This document shows positions 32,527 to 42,659 of a stretch of DNA of 64,000 bases, one piece after another. This stretch comes from Neoarius graeffei (Eukaryota > Chordata > Actinopteri > Siluriformes > Ariidae), in contig NC_083572.1 of NCBI RefSeq assembly GCF_027579695.1, positions 12,186,915-12,250,914 on the forward strand, written 5' to 3'. The translations under genes and the position numbers were made by a program. The notes below the pieces were generated by a model. That model made no database searches. It had not been told where the DNA came from and saw only the letters and a program-made list of their open reading frames with translations. Within the stretch, counting starts at the first letter, position 1, and every line of letters starts with the position of its first letter.

Positions 32527-33513
32527 TTCTGAGTCTTTTTTGGGTCCAGGCTGCGCGCGCAATTTCCGCTTACGTATGAATGACGTTTACTGCGAAGGGG
32601 TCTATATGCTACTGCACAACATGCAATCTTTCTCAAAACGATCTTTTCTCCGTCAAAACATCCCAGCAACACCACGTGACAATGTGTCTGATCATCAAAT
32701 ACGTTATAATTACTTCAAAAATATTCCAAATATAGTAGATACACCGCCAGACGGCGCAAAAACAATCCGAATTGGCGTTTTCCAGACCGAGGCGCGATGT
32801 TGTTTACTTGTCGCGGCTGCTCTCGCGAGATTTGACATGGGTTACATACAAGGTCAGCTGACTTGTAGAGTGAGATTTCTCGAGACTGAATGACCTTTCA
32901 CCCACCGGCGTGGGAGCTGTTGACAGAAGTAGTTCGCGAGTTGTTTTTGGTGACACTTGAGCATTTAAAGATGTCATCCCGCGGCACGAAACGGAAGAAA
33001 GCCAAAGACCGTCCGGGGCAGAAGAAGATGACTTCTTTTTCAATGTTGACAATTTATTACAATTTTCCTGTCAGATAGCCTCAGAATGTCCCATTGTAGC
33101 CTCAATTTTTCAAAGGCTTCGCACAGCGGAGGGGGGGGAATGGACAACCGGCACCATCCCCCCCCCCCCCGCTTCGCTCCCTCGCCATGGTGAGCGCCCT
33201 CATACTAAATTTTCCTAGAAAAAACCCTGGATTTGCGTTGTACGTTTTACTTCCGTCCTACGATGTCTCGCACAGGTCTCACCGAATCTCATTTACGGCC
33301 GTTGCTTTGACATATGGACTGATGTATATTACAGAGCATATTTCAAAACACTCATCACTTGCTACAGCAGCAACAAAATAGCGATCAAAAATGCATTCCG
33401 GTATTTAATAAAATGAGAAATAGAATTTCGATAATAAAAAAATGTGCCTTCAGTTCTCATTTAAAGTGTAGTAGGAACACATGGCTCATATGTTCTGCGT
33501 AATAAACCCTTAA

Positions 33514-34701
33514 AGGTCCCATGGCATGGTGGTTTGTTGATGCTTTAAACGGGCTCGTGGAGGTTTCCGGATGTTATATCTGCAGCCTTTCTCGAAATGA
33601 ACCCTCGGCACGTAGATATAGCCTCCTGGGAGAAAGCCCCATTTCAGCGCTTTTCCCAGTGCGTCGTTTTGCTAATGAGAAGCAGGAGGCGGGGAAGGGT
33701 AGAGGGTGGGGGCGGGTCTTATCATTAATATTCATGACATGTAAACGTGTTACCTCTGATTGGCTAACAGCACTGTGACGCTACCTCCAGTGGGTCAGAA
33801 CAAGCGGATGTGGGTGTCTTACTATGGCGAAAGAGAAGGAACAAACCGCAAAGGGAAAAATACCGCACGCTGACGTCATTAAGGTGCGACGCGAGGAAAT
33901 AAAATAAATTCAACAAATGTTTGGGGTTTTACTGAAGAAACAAACAAATAAAATGAACGAGTGACTTAAAAAAAAGAATGTGGGTGTCTTTGTAAAAACT
34001 GTTTTGATTGGCTATTATAACAGAGCATGCTGCATGCTTTTTGGTTTTGTAGCGCAGAGTACCTGGCTAACTGCAGGAAGCGGTTAGCTGCACAGCTAAT
34101 GTAGCCATTGCAAGGCTAACGTGGCACCGATTTTAAAACACGGCAAAACGACTTAACAGTTATACACTTACTTGTTCGGTGTTTGTTGCTGATGCGGCAG
34201 GGATGCTTGGTACGGACCCAGGCTTCAGTGACAGTTGATGTGCAAAACCTGCCCTGTACTGTCCCAAGTTGTGGAAACATTCATCAGGAAAATGCTTCCG
34301 ACAAACATACACCGTCTTAGGTAGACTCGACGGCGTATTATTGGAGTAAATAAAATTAAGCCACTGCGTCTTCAGGGGCTCTCCCGTCGGCAGTAAAAAC
34401 AGACTCCTTTCTGTGTTGTACAGCGCAACTTCCATGTTTGGTGGCAACTTTTGAGCTGGGCGGGCAATCCATACAGTGGGTGGGAATCCAGAGGGGGGGC
34501 GTGGGGATCATCTCCCTTGCTGACGTAGGCAAGGGAAGAGTTTATCAACGCGCCGTTTTGACGCGCCAATCTCAAACGTTGGGCATAGTTTGTTTTACAC
34601 ATTATGAAATTTCTAGCCACTGGGGTGACTTAAGAAGGTCAGAGGAACTCATTTTAACGTTAGAAAACCTCAGAAAGTGAAAATTTCATGCCATGGGACC
34701 T
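33514..34701 (-). mobile_element. Kolobok-like element, copy 2 (inverted)
   Basis: Same ends as 23934-25170 (AGGTCCCATGGCATG), flanked by TTAA (33510-33513, 34702-34705), in opposite orientation and nearly as long (1188 bp). The two copies are close to identical over most of their length. Confidence 0.8.
34153..34456 (-). pseudogene. THAP-like exon of Kolobok-like copy 2
   Basis: Counterpart of 24213-24512. From NTERSLFLLPTGEPLKTQW to VCRKHFPDECF the two are almost identical, ending at the same donor (GTAAGT, 34168 leftwards). The first part differs: a short deletion around 34430 has removed the codons for CAVHGC, the first two zinc ligands. The finger could therefore not fold. It lies in the last large intron of tab1, in antisense orientation. 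Confidence 0.65.
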
Positions 34702-34705
34702 TTAA

Positions 34706-35122
34706 CGTGTTTCGGAGTGTACCATAATGTTAAAACGAAACCTAAACGTTTTTGGATTGTATCAGTCTGATCCGACAGCGTTGGCAGTGAGAGGGCAGAG
34801 CTTAAGTTACACTTCATCAGCAAAATTGGGCATTTGATGTCACTGTCGGACTTCTTTTCTCTCTCTTTTTTTTTTTTTCACTTAAATGCACTGCTTAATA
34901 TACATTATTGCTTTGTAATCAGATTTAACAGCACCGAGGTAGAAACTAACCCAAATCATAAATCTTTGTGTTGATGAGTACAATTCAGTAACTGTTGAAC
35001 ATTTTCACACGCACACACAGTCTGTGACCTAATAGGTTCTCTGAGCCCCTTAATTCCTTTAGACACACATATTTTATAGCCCATCGTAAGGCCTTAATGT
35101 GTCTCTGTGCCCATGTGCGTAG
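34706..35122 (+). other. tab1 last intron end
   Basis: Non-coding; T-rich near 34865-34880. Acceptor CCATGTGCGTAG ends at 35122. Confidence 0.6.
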
Positions 35123-35333
35123 GCAAAGTCCAACAGCGACGCTACAGTCCACCAACACACACACGCAGAGCTCCAGCTCCAGCTCGGGCGACGGCAGCCT
35201 CTTCAGACGCGCCAGCCAGGCAGCACAACCGGACGAGACGGGCCGCGTGCCACCCTACGTCGACTTTACCCAGTTCTATCAGATGTGGGGCACAGAGCAC
35301 AGCGAGGGAACAAGAGGGCCGGGACCTCAGTGA
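35123..35333 (+). CDS. tab1: TAB1 last coding exon (TAK1-binding C-terminus)
   Basis: The exon completes a Gly codon, then encodes QSPTATLQSTNTHTQSSSSSS, a Gly-Ser-rich spacer, and VPPYVDFTQFYQMW before the stop TGA at 35331-35333. The Ser-Pro corresponds to a MAPK site of mammalian TAB1. YVDF..FY..W is the C-terminal helix that inserts in the TAK1 kinase domain; the aromatic residues known to be needed in human TAB1 are kept. After it the tail (GTEHSEGTRGPGPQ) differs from the mammalian end. The four exons in this window add up to 238 codons without a break, so the gene appears functional. Conservation is high at both ends of this exon and low in between, as in other vertebrates. Confidence 0.95.
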
Positions 35334-36562
35334 GGGATAAATCGAGAACGAGGCAGCTTCGCAGAGTACCGACATGTACAATGGATTGTAATGGCATGCA
35401 GTTACACCGAGTGCCAATTTGCTGCCTTCTGTAAGGACTTTATTAAGGCCAAAGTGTTTAATAGCCTCATTCTCCAGGTAATAGCCCGGATTCGCAGCAT
35501 TTGGTGCAGGAGCATTGTTGAATTACAGGTCAGTTTTCTTTGGGTGAAAATATTATTATTATTATTCATGATCTGACATGACTTTTTTTTTTTTTTTTAA
35601 ACTTATAGCTTAACCCTGCTGATCAAAGCCAATCAGATCAAATTTCCAAAAAAAAAACCAGACCATGATGATATTGTTGAAGTTAGAGAGGATATCAAGA
35701 AATGCATCATGTGACGACCAAGGAAACAACATTTTATTATCCTTCGTTATAAACCGTAGTGCAGCATGATGGCAACAATATCGCACCACGATTCTTCGTT
35801 CTTTCTCTCAAGTTGTCAGGGAAAGCAGTCGGGCTGTATTACAGCTTTTTTAAAGTATCACAAAAGTGAACTGTCGGTGGCATCAGAAATATCCAAACGC
35901 ATGGAACATAACACTCGGATATTGGAACGGAACAGCAGAATTACTCCATGTCACACTCGTGACGTACGCAACGTTCTGACAAAGCGTATCGTATTGTTAC
36001 TGGAAACCTGCAGACTGATATCACACGCTGAGTTGTGTTCTTTGACAGACTCCTAATAGCTGACCATCCAAAAGAGTTTTTTTTTTCCTTTTTTGAAGAT
36101 GACGTACGCGGTCAGGCCTCACCACTCAACCCTCCTCCTTCCCCCGCAGATATCAAGGGACCCATTTTCCAGCTATTACCTTTCTGAAGAGACTGCTATT
36201 ATGCAAAATCAGTTTGTCATTAAGTAATTGTGATGAGTCATTTCATGGAAGGCTGAATATCAGTGAAGTACTCGAGGGTATTTCTAAATACACTTATTAC
36301 AAGACTTTTTTAATAACAAGCGTTACGTCTGAAACGCCACGTTAATCCTCCCCTTTTCACTCCTTTCTTCATTAAAGTCGGGTATCTGGGTCAGAATGAA
36401 CGAGTGGACGTTGGAGAGAGATTTCCTGTACACTTGTTTTTTTCTCCCCCCCCAAAGGAAGATGTTTGGTTTTGCCACCTTTGTGTTTATATATCATGTT
36501 TTGATCATACTTTATTATGGAAGCCAAGAGAGGTCCTTCATATAATCCTTTTTTTAATTCAC

Positions 36563-39112
36563 CTTGTTATTCCGAGATAACGACATAATTAATTCAGGAT
36601 GTCGAGAAAACAACACAACTAATTCGAGATCTCGAGAAAACAAAACTGTTATTCTGAGATAACGACATAATTAATTCAGGATCTCGAGAAAACATCACAA
36701 CTAATTCGAGATCTCGAGAAAACAAAACCGTTATTCAGAGATAACGACATAATTAATTCGGGATCTCGAGAAAACACAACTAATTCGAGATCTCGAGAAA
36801 ACAAAACCGTTATTCCGAGATAACGACATAATTAATTTGGGATCTCGAGAAAACAACACAACTAATTCGAGATCTCGAGAAAACAAAACCGTTATTCCGA
36901 GATAACGACATAATTAATTCGGGATCTCGAGAAAACAATACAACTAATTCGAGATCTCGAGAAAACAAAACCGTTATTCCGAGATAACGACATAATTAAT
37001 TCGGGATCTCGAGAAAACAACACAACTAATTCGAGATCTCGAGAAAACAAAACCGTTATTCCGAGATAATGACATAATTAATTCAGGATGTCGAGAAAAC
37101 AACACAACTAATGCGAGATCTCGAGAAAACAAAACCGTTATTCCGAGATAACGACATAATTAATTCGGGATCTCGAGAAAACAACACAACTAATTCGAGC
37201 TCTCGAGAAAACAAAACCGTTATTCCGAGATAACGACATAATTAATTCAGGATCTCGAGAAAACAACACAACTAATTCGAGATCTCGAGAAAACAAAACC
37301 GTTATTCCAAGATAACGACATAATTAATTCGGGATCTCGAGAAAACAACACAACTAATTCGAGATCTCGAGAAAACAAAACCGTTATTCCGAGATAACGA
37401 CATAATTAATTCGGGATCTCGAGAAAACAACACAACTAATTCGAGTTCTCGAGAAAACAAAACCGTTATTCCGAGATAACGACATAATTAATTCGGGATC
37501 TCGAGAAAACAATACAACTAATTCGAGATCTCGAGAAAACAAAACCGTTATTCCGAGATAACGACATAATTAATTCAGGATGTCGAGAAAACAACACAAC
37601 TAATGCGAGATCTCGAGAAAACAAAACCGTTATTCCGAGATAACGACATAATTAATTCGGGATCTCGAGAAAACAACACAACTAATTCGAGCTCTCGAGA
37701 AAACAAAACTGTTATTCCGAGATAACGACATAATTAATTCAGGATCTCGAGAAAACAACACAACTAATTCGAGATCTCGAGAAAACAAAACCGTTATTCC
37801 GAGATAACGACATAATTAATTCAGGATGTCGAGAAAACAACACAACTAATTAGAGATCTCGAGAAAACAAAACCGTTATTCCGAGATAACGACATAATTA
37901 ATTCGGGATCTCGAGAAAACAACACAACTAATTAGAGATCTCGAGAAAACAAAACCGTTATTCCGAGATAACGACATAATTAATTCAGGATGTCAAGAAA
38001 ACAACACAACTAATTCGAGATCTCGAGAAAACAAAACTGTTATTCCGAGATAACGACATAATTAATTCGGGATCTCGAGAAAACAACACAACTAATTCGA
38101 GATCTCGAGAAAACAAAACCGTTATTCCGAGATAACGACATAATTAATTCAGGATGTCAAGAAAACAACACAACTAATGCGAGATCTCGAGAAAACAAAA
38201 CCGTTATTCCGAGATAACGACATAATTAATTCGGGATCTCGAGAAAACAACACAACTAATTCGAGCTCTCGAGAAAACAAAACTGTTATTCCGAGATAAC
38301 GACATAATTAATTCAGGATCTCGAGAAAACAACACAACTAATTCGAGATCTCGAGAAAACAAAACCGTTATTCCGAGATAACGACATAATTAATTCAGGA
38401 TGTCGAGAAAACAACACAACTAATTAGAGATCTCGAGAAAACAAAACCGTTATTCCGAGATAACGACATAATTAATTCGGGATCTCGAGAAAACAACACA
38501 ACTAATTAGAGATCTCGAGAAAACAAAACCGTTATTCCGAGATAACGACATAATTAATTCAGGATGTCAAGAAAACAACACAACTAATTCGAGATCTCGA
38601 GAAAACAAAACTGTTATTCCGAGATAACGACATAATTAATTCGGGATCTCGAGAAAACAACACAACTAATTCGAGATCTCGAGAAAACAAAACCGTTATT
38701 CCGAGATAACGACATAATTAATTCAGGATGTCAAGAAAACAACACAACTAATTCGAGATCTCGAGAAAACAAAACCGTTATTCCGAGATAACGACATAAT
38801 TAATTCAGGATGTCAAGAAAACAACACAACTAATTCGAGATCTCGAGAAAACAAAACCGTTAATCCGAGATAACGACATAATTAATTCGGGATCTCGAGA
38901 AAACAATACAACTAATTCGAGATCTCGAGAAAACAAAACCGTTATTCCGAGATAACGACATAATTAATTCAGGATGTCGAGAAAACAACACAACTAATGC
39001 GAGATCTCGAGAAAACAAAACCGTTATTCCGAGATAATGACATAATTAATTCGGGATCTCGAGAAAACAACACAACTAATTCGAGATCTCGAGAAAACAA
39101 AACAATTTCATG
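36563..39112. repeat. 82-bp minisatellite, about 31 units
   Basis: Units contain CCGTTATTCCGAGATAACG, TTAATTCGGGATCTCGAGAA and CTAATTCGAGATCTCGAG. Each is two related half-units, each with the palindrome CTCGAG (XhoI site) and GAGATCTCG. Neighbouring starts (for example CCGTTATT at 36971 and 37053) are 82 bp apart. Variant markers repeat at 492 bp (TAATGCGAG near 37109/37601) and 574 bp (37601/38175), i.e. six- and seven-unit blocks were themselves duplicated. Confidence 0.95.
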
Positions 39113-39303
39113 ATCTCGAGAAAACAGCTGAGATTTCTGGCAGAGCTGAGACGAAGCCGGGCCAGTCTTCTGCGGAGGTGCCACGGACTAATTTTGAAAT
39201 TATCCCTTATTAAAAGACTTAATGCAATCTCTCCCTGTGTCAACCCCTGATCAAAATATTGCCTTATTAGGTGATCGATTATTCCAGACATTCTAATGAC
39301 CAA
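39105..39303 (-). pseudogene. Helix-turn-helix-like fragment of a transposase (uncertain)
   Basis: Minus-strand frame from Met 39303 reads MSGIIDHLIRQYFDQGLTQG, EIALSLL, then ISPWHLRRRLARLRLS before running into the minisatellite. The pattern (LI..YF..G.t..EI...L....i.IS...L.r.L...gL) resembles the N-terminal HTH of integrase-core-type transposase proteins of fish. It is short and has no catalytic residues, so this is only a suggestion. It is the only coding-like sequence in the 36518-39546 element. Confidence 0.4.
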
Positions 39304-39691
39304 AGTTGCGTCTATACAGAATGAGAAATAGCCCCAAAGTCAGCATATCACAAGTCTCTTGGCGCACCTGAATGCACCATTTCTCAGCTGTTTACTCGAG
39401 ATCATGAAATAATTGTTTTGTTTTCTCGAGATCTCGAATTAGTTGTGTTGTTTTCTCGACATCCTGAATTAATTATGTCGTTATCTCGGGATAACAAGGT
39501 GAATAAAAAAAAAAAGGATTATACGAAGGGCCTCTCTCGGCTTCCGTACTTTATTGTACAGTGTCGCAAATACTTTGTATTTAATAGGTTAGTACATGGT
39601 AATATTCAAGATTGAACTGCATACTAACTTGTATTTCAAGGGAAAAAAACCACCTGCTTGGTTTGTTCAGCATTACCTTGCGCTGTGGTGC

Positions 39692-39697
39692 AATAAA
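39692..39697 (+). terminator. tab1: Candidate tab1 poly(A) signal 1
   Basis: AATAAA in GTGCAATAAAACAAG, 150 bp after the minisatellite element. Confidence 0.4.
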
Positions 39698-40365
39698 ACA
39701 AGTATGTAAGATACGAATCGTATTTTTTCCATTCTTCAGCTGTCCAGTTTCAGTGACCGTGTGCTCATTGTAGCTCCCGGTTCCTGTTATTAACAGACAA
39801 AACGGATCCTCTGACGTTGTAGCCCATCCTCCTAAAGGTTCAATATGTTCTGAGATGCTTTTCTTCTCACTGTGGTTGTAAAGAGTGGTTATTTGAGGTT
39901 CCGTAACTTTCCTGTCAGCTCAAACCAGTCAAGCAAATTTCCGTGACCTTGGTGGGGGGTTTGTTTGTTTTTCACGCTGTTGCTTGTGAAATTACAAGAC
40001 CGGTGGTTTATGAAAAATTTCCAACAGCTGGCCACCGATCACATTTTCCCACATTCTGATGTTTGATTTCAACATGAACTGAAGCTCTTGGCTTATAGTT
40101 ATAAAGTCCTAATAGATATAAAATATAGACCGAGGCATCAGGTATTGCCTGGAAGTGCAACAAAATCTTCTGGACAAACATGAAAATGTATGCACTTTTA
40201 AAAATTATGCTATGTACCTGTACCAGGAATTATATTTAACGACCACGTACTCACCTATTAAATACAAGGGTTGTAGTATACTGGAAAATAAACTGCTTCT
40301 GTACTGATAGTTTTATGTATTTTGTGTGTGATGTCTGTTTAACTGAGTTTCTAGTGCCTTGCTGA

Positions 40366-40371
40366 AATAAA
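40366..40371 (+). terminator. tab1: Candidate tab1 poly(A) signal 2
   Basis: AATAAA in GCTGAAATAAATC, followed at once by an A-rich run and, within 100 bp, by T/G-rich sequence. Confidence 0.45.
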
Positions 40372-40869
40372 TCTTAAAAAAAAAACTCTGATGCATGAAC
40401 TTTCTTTTAACTTCGAGATGAAGAAACGTCACCACCGAATACTTTTGTAATTACACTTGTGCGTTTTTGGTGTGAAGTAAAGCTCAACCTTTACTGAGCT
40501 GTAGCTTGTTACATTTACTGCGACTGGTCGAGTTTTACTTCTCTATGCGTCTGGATAGATTTAGGTTCTTCCCTGTGAATTCTGAAAGTGAAAGTATCCT
40601 CGGTACATGGGGAATAACCCAAGGCAGCTTTTTTTTTTTTTTTGAAATGAATTCTGGAGTGAGCATTCCTCACACATTAGTCACTCACTGAGTTTGTCCC
40701 AGTTCACTGGACATCAGTTTGCTTGTTAAAAAAAAAAGTGCTTTTGATTTTGTGAAATCAATCGCTTGACTCGTTCAAGTTCTCTTTTTAAGGCTTGAGT
40801 TCTAAACACGCAGTTAAGACTTGACACATGAAGCAAGGGAGCAGATTGCCTTAAAGTTATTTTACTGAA

Positions 40870-41590
40870 GTCAGAGTACAGATCCCACTGGTTAAATGTT
40901 ACTCCGATACAAGTGAAAGTTGTCCAGTCAAATTTTTGCTTCAGTTAAAGTACTTGCTTTTCAAAATACTTAAGTATTAAAAGTACATTTTCTCTCAACG
41001 CATCATTGCGTTGTTGCGACAAAGCTTACAGAACCTAACGCCGTTACTAAAGACAGAAATGTGAATTCACAAAATGAACGCATGCTGTGCCATCATGGTG
41101 GCTAAATAACGTTAAGCTAGCTAGTCAGTGAAACTCCGCCTGACATGCTAGCAAACTCTTTTCAAACTCAAAATCATACTGGGTAGCTAACGCTACTAGA
41201 AAAGAAAGATTTCTACATTGTTTATTTGGCAAGCTTATGCTAAAACATACAGTATTTCTGAAAGGACATTCATGTTAGCGTAATTCCGTTTTTACATGCT
41301 AACTAACAGTGTCCAAGTTAACTAGCTATGTGTTAACGTTAGCCGTGGACAAGGCTACGGCAACTTGGCGGGCAAATCCATAGAAAGTCATTTGACTAAC
41401 CAGACTGCATAGCTACGTTTACAACGTTATCGCTAGCTCTAAAAGCACAGACAACTTCGTTGCAAGCTTTCTCTTGGAATAAAATGTTTACATCCCTCAA
41501 GATGCTCCCGCAGGTTGGACGGTGAGTTTTTGTAGGCTTTGATGTGGTTCATTTTAGGCAAACAAAGCAAACAATTAAAACGAAATGAAT
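40870..41590 (-). mobile_element. hAT fragment with BED-finger exon, inverted copy
   Basis: Matches 49390-50060 and 50075-50560 in reverse. At 41500-41585 (minus strand) a frame like LFALFA.NEPHQSLQKLTVQPAGAS in DNA form corresponds to the BED exon of the other copies (CLLCLPK....SPSNLRKHIE), but it has decayed. The 40900-40995 part has AAGTACTT/CTTAAGTA motifs, typical of subterminal repeats of Tol2/Ac-like fish hATs. Ends not defined. Confidence 0.6.
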
Positions 41591-41597
41591 CTTTCAT

Positions 41598-41731
41598 CTC
41601 ATCTCATTATCTCTAGCCGCTTTATCCTGTTCTACAGGGTCGCAGGCAAGCTGGAGCCTATCCCAGCTGACTACGGGCGAAAGGCAGGCAGGGTACACCC
41701 TGGACAAGTCGCCAGGTCATCACAGCGCTGA
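41598..41731 (-). mobile_element. SINE, 5'-truncated
   Basis: 3' part of the 13377 family (tail CATCTCATTATCTC to the AAGTCGCCAGGTCATCAC block). Tail-side portion only. Confidence 0.8.
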
Positions 41732-42291
41732 ATCACTAATTCCAAATTAAATGTTATTTGATCATCATTGCAATATAGCTTTGGTTTCAAACCAGGGTGT
41801 GCTAGCATCGATAATTTTTTTTAAAAGCTTGCTCCAGTGATGAAATCACAACCCACTACCATCCCACCCAAGTTATGAAGGATATTAAGTTGTTGAGTTG
41901 TTGAGCCTTTTGACTGGTAACTCGATGTACTCCAAATCTCTATGTTGGTTGAGAAACAGTTTTTGACGACTAAGTGGCCCCTGGTTGCAAAACGTTTGAG
42001 AAACTTGAATCTGATAGGACGGGAATATCGAGTTTTAACTTCAGATCAAATCAACAAAAATATCTATCGATACAGCCTCCGTCAAATTATTATAGATATG
42101 ATTCAAGTGTAACACAGTTTGTGTAGTTGTGTTGTAGCTACGTGTTATTTTTAAGGGGAAAGAGCAACAGACTGTCAGGACTTTCCAAGCATCAGATACG
42201 ATGTCGGGGGGGGAAAAAAGTACCCAGTTTAATCATGATTCCCATTTGCAAATACAATGATTTTGTAAATGTAAAGACTGTAGAAGGGATT
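41732..42291. other. Unassigned intergenic sequence
   Basis: No gene or repeat recognised. Confidence 0.5.
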
Positions 42292-42659
42292 TACAGTGGG
42301 GCAAAAAAGTATTTAGTCAGCCACCAATTGTGCAAGTTCTCCCACTTAAAAAGATGAGAGAGGCCTGTAATTTTCATCATAGGTACACTTCAACTATGAG
42401 AGACAGAATGGGGGGAAAGAATCCAGGAAATCACATTGTAGGATTTTTAATGAATTAATTGGTAAATTCCTCGGTAAAATAAGTATTTGGTCACCTACAA
42501 ACAAGCAAGATTTCTGGCTCTCACAGACCTGTAACAACTTCTTTAAGAGGCTCCTCTGTCCTCCACTCGTTACCTGTATTAATGGCACCTGTTTGAACTC
42601 GTTATCAGTATAAAAGACACCTGTCCACAACCTCAAACAGTCCCACTCCAAACTCCACT

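Larger units (their letters stand above)
31353..33229 (+). mobile_element. Element X: THAP exon and conserved ORF on opposite strands
   Basis: Ends CAGGCTTTCGTCTAA and complement CAGGGTTTTTTCTAGG, flanked by GATTTG (31347-31352, 33230-33235). It carries a + strand ORF (31398-31799) and a THAP exon on the minus strand (32336-32526). The short copy at 4501-5154 lacks both. The superfamily is unclear: a 5-6-bp duplication with CAGG ends is not Kolobok (TTAA), Harbinger (3 bp) or P (8 bp). Confidence 0.65.
29672..33460. mobile_element. TTAA-flanked outer element, 3.8 kb with insertions
   Basis: Ends AGGAGAACTGAAG (29672) and complement ATGAGAACTGAAG (from 33460), flanked by TTAA (29668-29671, 33461-33464). 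Three elements sit inside (30044, 30822, 31353); without them about 670 bp remain, so it is a MITE-sized TTAA element. The remaining sequence, 29672-30043 and 33236-33460, shows no gene. Confidence 0.7.
36518..39546. mobile_element. 3-kb TIR element with 9-bp duplication and internal minisatellite
   Basis: Ends TGGAAGCCAAGAGAGGTCC and complement CGGAAGCCGAGAGAGGCCC. Flanked by TACTTTATT (36508-36516 and 39547-39555), a 9-bp duplication typical of Mutator-like elements. The 82-bp array fills most of it; near the right end (39398-39480) a piece of the same array motif is inverted, so the array unit is derived from the terminal region. Between them, 39113-39397 is unique and includes a short HTH-like frame on the minus strand. 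Confidence 0.75.
35334..40390 (+). other. tab1: Probable tab1 3'UTR (with a transposon inside)
   Basis: No further coding exon is seen after 35333. The sequence outside the insertion (35334-36507 and 39556-40371, about 2 kb) reads as single-copy AT-rich DNA. Two poly(A) signals are plausible: AATAAA at 39692 and at 40366. An alternative is a signal before the insertion, but no AATAAA is obvious at 35334-36507. The UTR limits are inference. Confidence 0.5.

Noticed and set aside
36563..39112. CRISPR-like regular repeats
   Set aside because: Repeats are contiguous 82-bp tandem units without unique spacers, in a vertebrate genome and within a transposon.
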